DNA from: Kipferlia bialata
Taxonomy: Eukaryota; Fornicata
Length of the DNA stretch: 20,932 bases
Assembly (NCBI GenBank): GCA_003568945.1
Contig: BDIP01000347.1
Span: 1-20,932, forward strand
Direction of reading: 5' to 3'
Every line of letters starts with the position of its first letter. Position 1 is the stretch's first letter. The notes below the pieces were generated by a model that was not told the origin of the DNA, did not search any database, and was given only the letters and a program-made list of their open reading frames with translations. Made by a program: the position numbers and the translations under genes. Positions 20,579 through 20,932 of the stretch are shown piece by piece.

Positions 20579-20932
20579 GCGATTACACTTTCATATACAA
20601 CCCACACTCACCTCTGGTACTTCCTGTACTCTAGGAGCAAGGGGTTGACTCTGCGTCTATCTCTGGAGGGTAAGAGAGAGAGAGAGAGAGAGATGTATGA
20701 ATGTACACATGTGAACAAGAGTAAGCATACCTACCATACACCCTACACATCATACCTGTACAGACTGGGTGACGCGTTCATGTCACAGAGGGATATACAA
20801 CATATGGATAGGTATACACTAAATATATACACTATATACACTATATGCACCATATGTAACATACCTGTATAAGGTGAGTGATGCGTTCATGTCGTAGAGG
20901 GATATATAACAATTGTATAATACACTATATAG
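18596..20932 (-). CDS. P4-type ATPase (phospholipid flippase), C-terminal part
   Basis: P4-ATPases flip phospholipids to the cytosolic leaflet. Only the 3' part is in the window. Exons (minus): one ending at 20756 or 20865, then 20662-20612, 20428-20312, 20159-20093, 20002-19903, 19812-19708, 19621-19562, 19438-19369, 19153-19105, 18907-18822, 18641-18596 (TAG). They join in phase to about 250 residues. Four hydrophobic segments fit the last transmembrane helices: AVLHTIVMLFLSVALS, FLYTSAVMVVQLVTQL, FFVWAAVLGCFLLFPVS and DPVYWLSLAGVVAAAYAPVA. DMNASLTLYR resembles the conserved Asp-to-Leu-Tyr segment before helix 7, and the MDPVYWLSL segment sits where P4-ATPases have SP-x-FWL. The kinase-like domains and the DKTGT motif are outside, so the family call rests on this membrane region only. 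The tail is short and polar. Six exon-edge copies lie in its introns. Confidence 0.65.
18731..18845 (-). repeat. Echo of flippase penultimate-exon end (donor side)
   Basis: On the + strand, the stretch from 18731 resembles that from 18819 (cacctgtt-gt-ac-cc). This is the end of the exon 18907-18822 and its donor, repeated 88 nt further into the intron. Confidence 0.75.
18880..19037 (-). repeat. Echo of flippase exon start (ADMHTP) with its acceptor
   Basis: The minus-strand exon start at 18907 and its ctcaccccag acceptor recur with the exon edge at 19027, offset 120. The copy reads ADMHTPDH and ends at a GTGCAT that could act as a donor. A 24-nt in-frame extra exon is therefore possible. Confidence 0.85.
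19268..19391 (-). repeat. Echo of flippase exon end (PRESDR) and donor
   Basis: Positions 19268-19292 match 19365-19389 nearly base for base. This is the end of exon 19438-19369 with its gtaca donor. The offset is 97 nt, on the intron side. Confidence 0.9.
20141..20254 (-). repeat. Echo of flippase exon start (AVLHTI) with acceptor
   Basis: The acceptor ctaaccccag and about 20 exon bases at 20159 are repeated at 20244, offset 85. Splicing at the copy would reach a stop within a few codons. Confidence 0.92.
20492..20634 (-). repeat. Echo of flippase exon end (EYRKYQ)
   Basis: ctggtacttcctgt at 20492 and at 20614 (+ strand). The first lies in the intron downstream of exon 20662-20612, offset 122. 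The donor in the copy is destroyed. Confidence 0.85.
20756..20910 (-). repeat. Duplicated exon end (DMNAS..LYR) with donor
   Basis: Two copies of about 45 nt at 20756 and 20865, offset 109. Both stay open in frame (SLCDMNASPSLYR and SLYDMNASLTLYR) and both end with a good GTATG donor. Neither has a clear acceptor, so the real exon probably starts beyond the window and one or both copies are donor-side echoes. Confidence 0.88.

Noticed and set aside
1-20932. tRNA, rRNA, CRISPR arrays, transposons or virus-derived elements
   Set aside because: I saw no cloverleaf, array, transposase, reverse transcriptase, terminal repeats or capsid-like sequence.

Overview
The window is a compact, very intron-rich protist nuclear sequence. 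Exons of about 25 to 560 nt alternate with introns of about 40 to 350 nt, and intergenic gaps are under 320 bp. Most introns end in a pyrimidine-rich stretch that closes with a branch-point-like CTNAC run fused directly to the acceptor (ctgacccccag, ctcaccccag and similar, in sense orientation). Merged branch point/3' splice sites of this sort are known from Giardia and Trichomonas. Together with the intron density this suggests a metamonad, perhaps a free-living fornicate such as Kipferlia. The lineage is an inference, not something the window proves.

Layout from left to right. (1) 108-4594 (+): 3' part of a cytosolic 5'-nucleotidase of the NT5C2/HAD family, 19 exons visible. (2) 4778-about 6218 (-): unrecognised protein, convergent with the first gene. 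(3) 6336-13171 (-): a 27-exon gene that starts with two actinin-type calponin-homology domains and continues, in phase, into a complete HEAT-repeat condensin subunit 1 (NCAPD2/Cnd1). (4) 13335-16643 (+): an 18-exon M18 zinc aminopeptidase of bacterial type, divergent from the condensin gene across 163 bp. (5) 16928-18083 (+): a beta-ureidopropionase whose reading frame breaks off at a 40-nt poly-C run, before the catalytic cysteine. It is followed by two well-formed exons in another phase (18048-18283) that look like the tail of a different gene. (6) 18596-20932 (-): C-terminal membrane half of what is probably a P4-type ATPase (phospholipid flippase).

Exon chains were built by hand from splice signals and phase. 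The summed lengths are divisible by three for the nucleotidase, the unknown gene, the condensin gene, the M18 gene and the flippase, which supports the models. The genes do not form a pathway; they are ordinary housekeeping genes in a dense landscape.

The most striking feature is structural. In the first and last genes many introns carry degenerate copies ('echoes') of the adjacent exon edge together with its splice site, mostly 78-122 nt from the real one. This is what tandem duplications spanning a splice junction would leave behind, and it suggests how introns grow in this genome. Other points worth attention are the CH-CH/condensin fusion, long sense-strand poly-C introns that stay open in frame as polyproline, and the broken beta-ureidopropionase at one such run.
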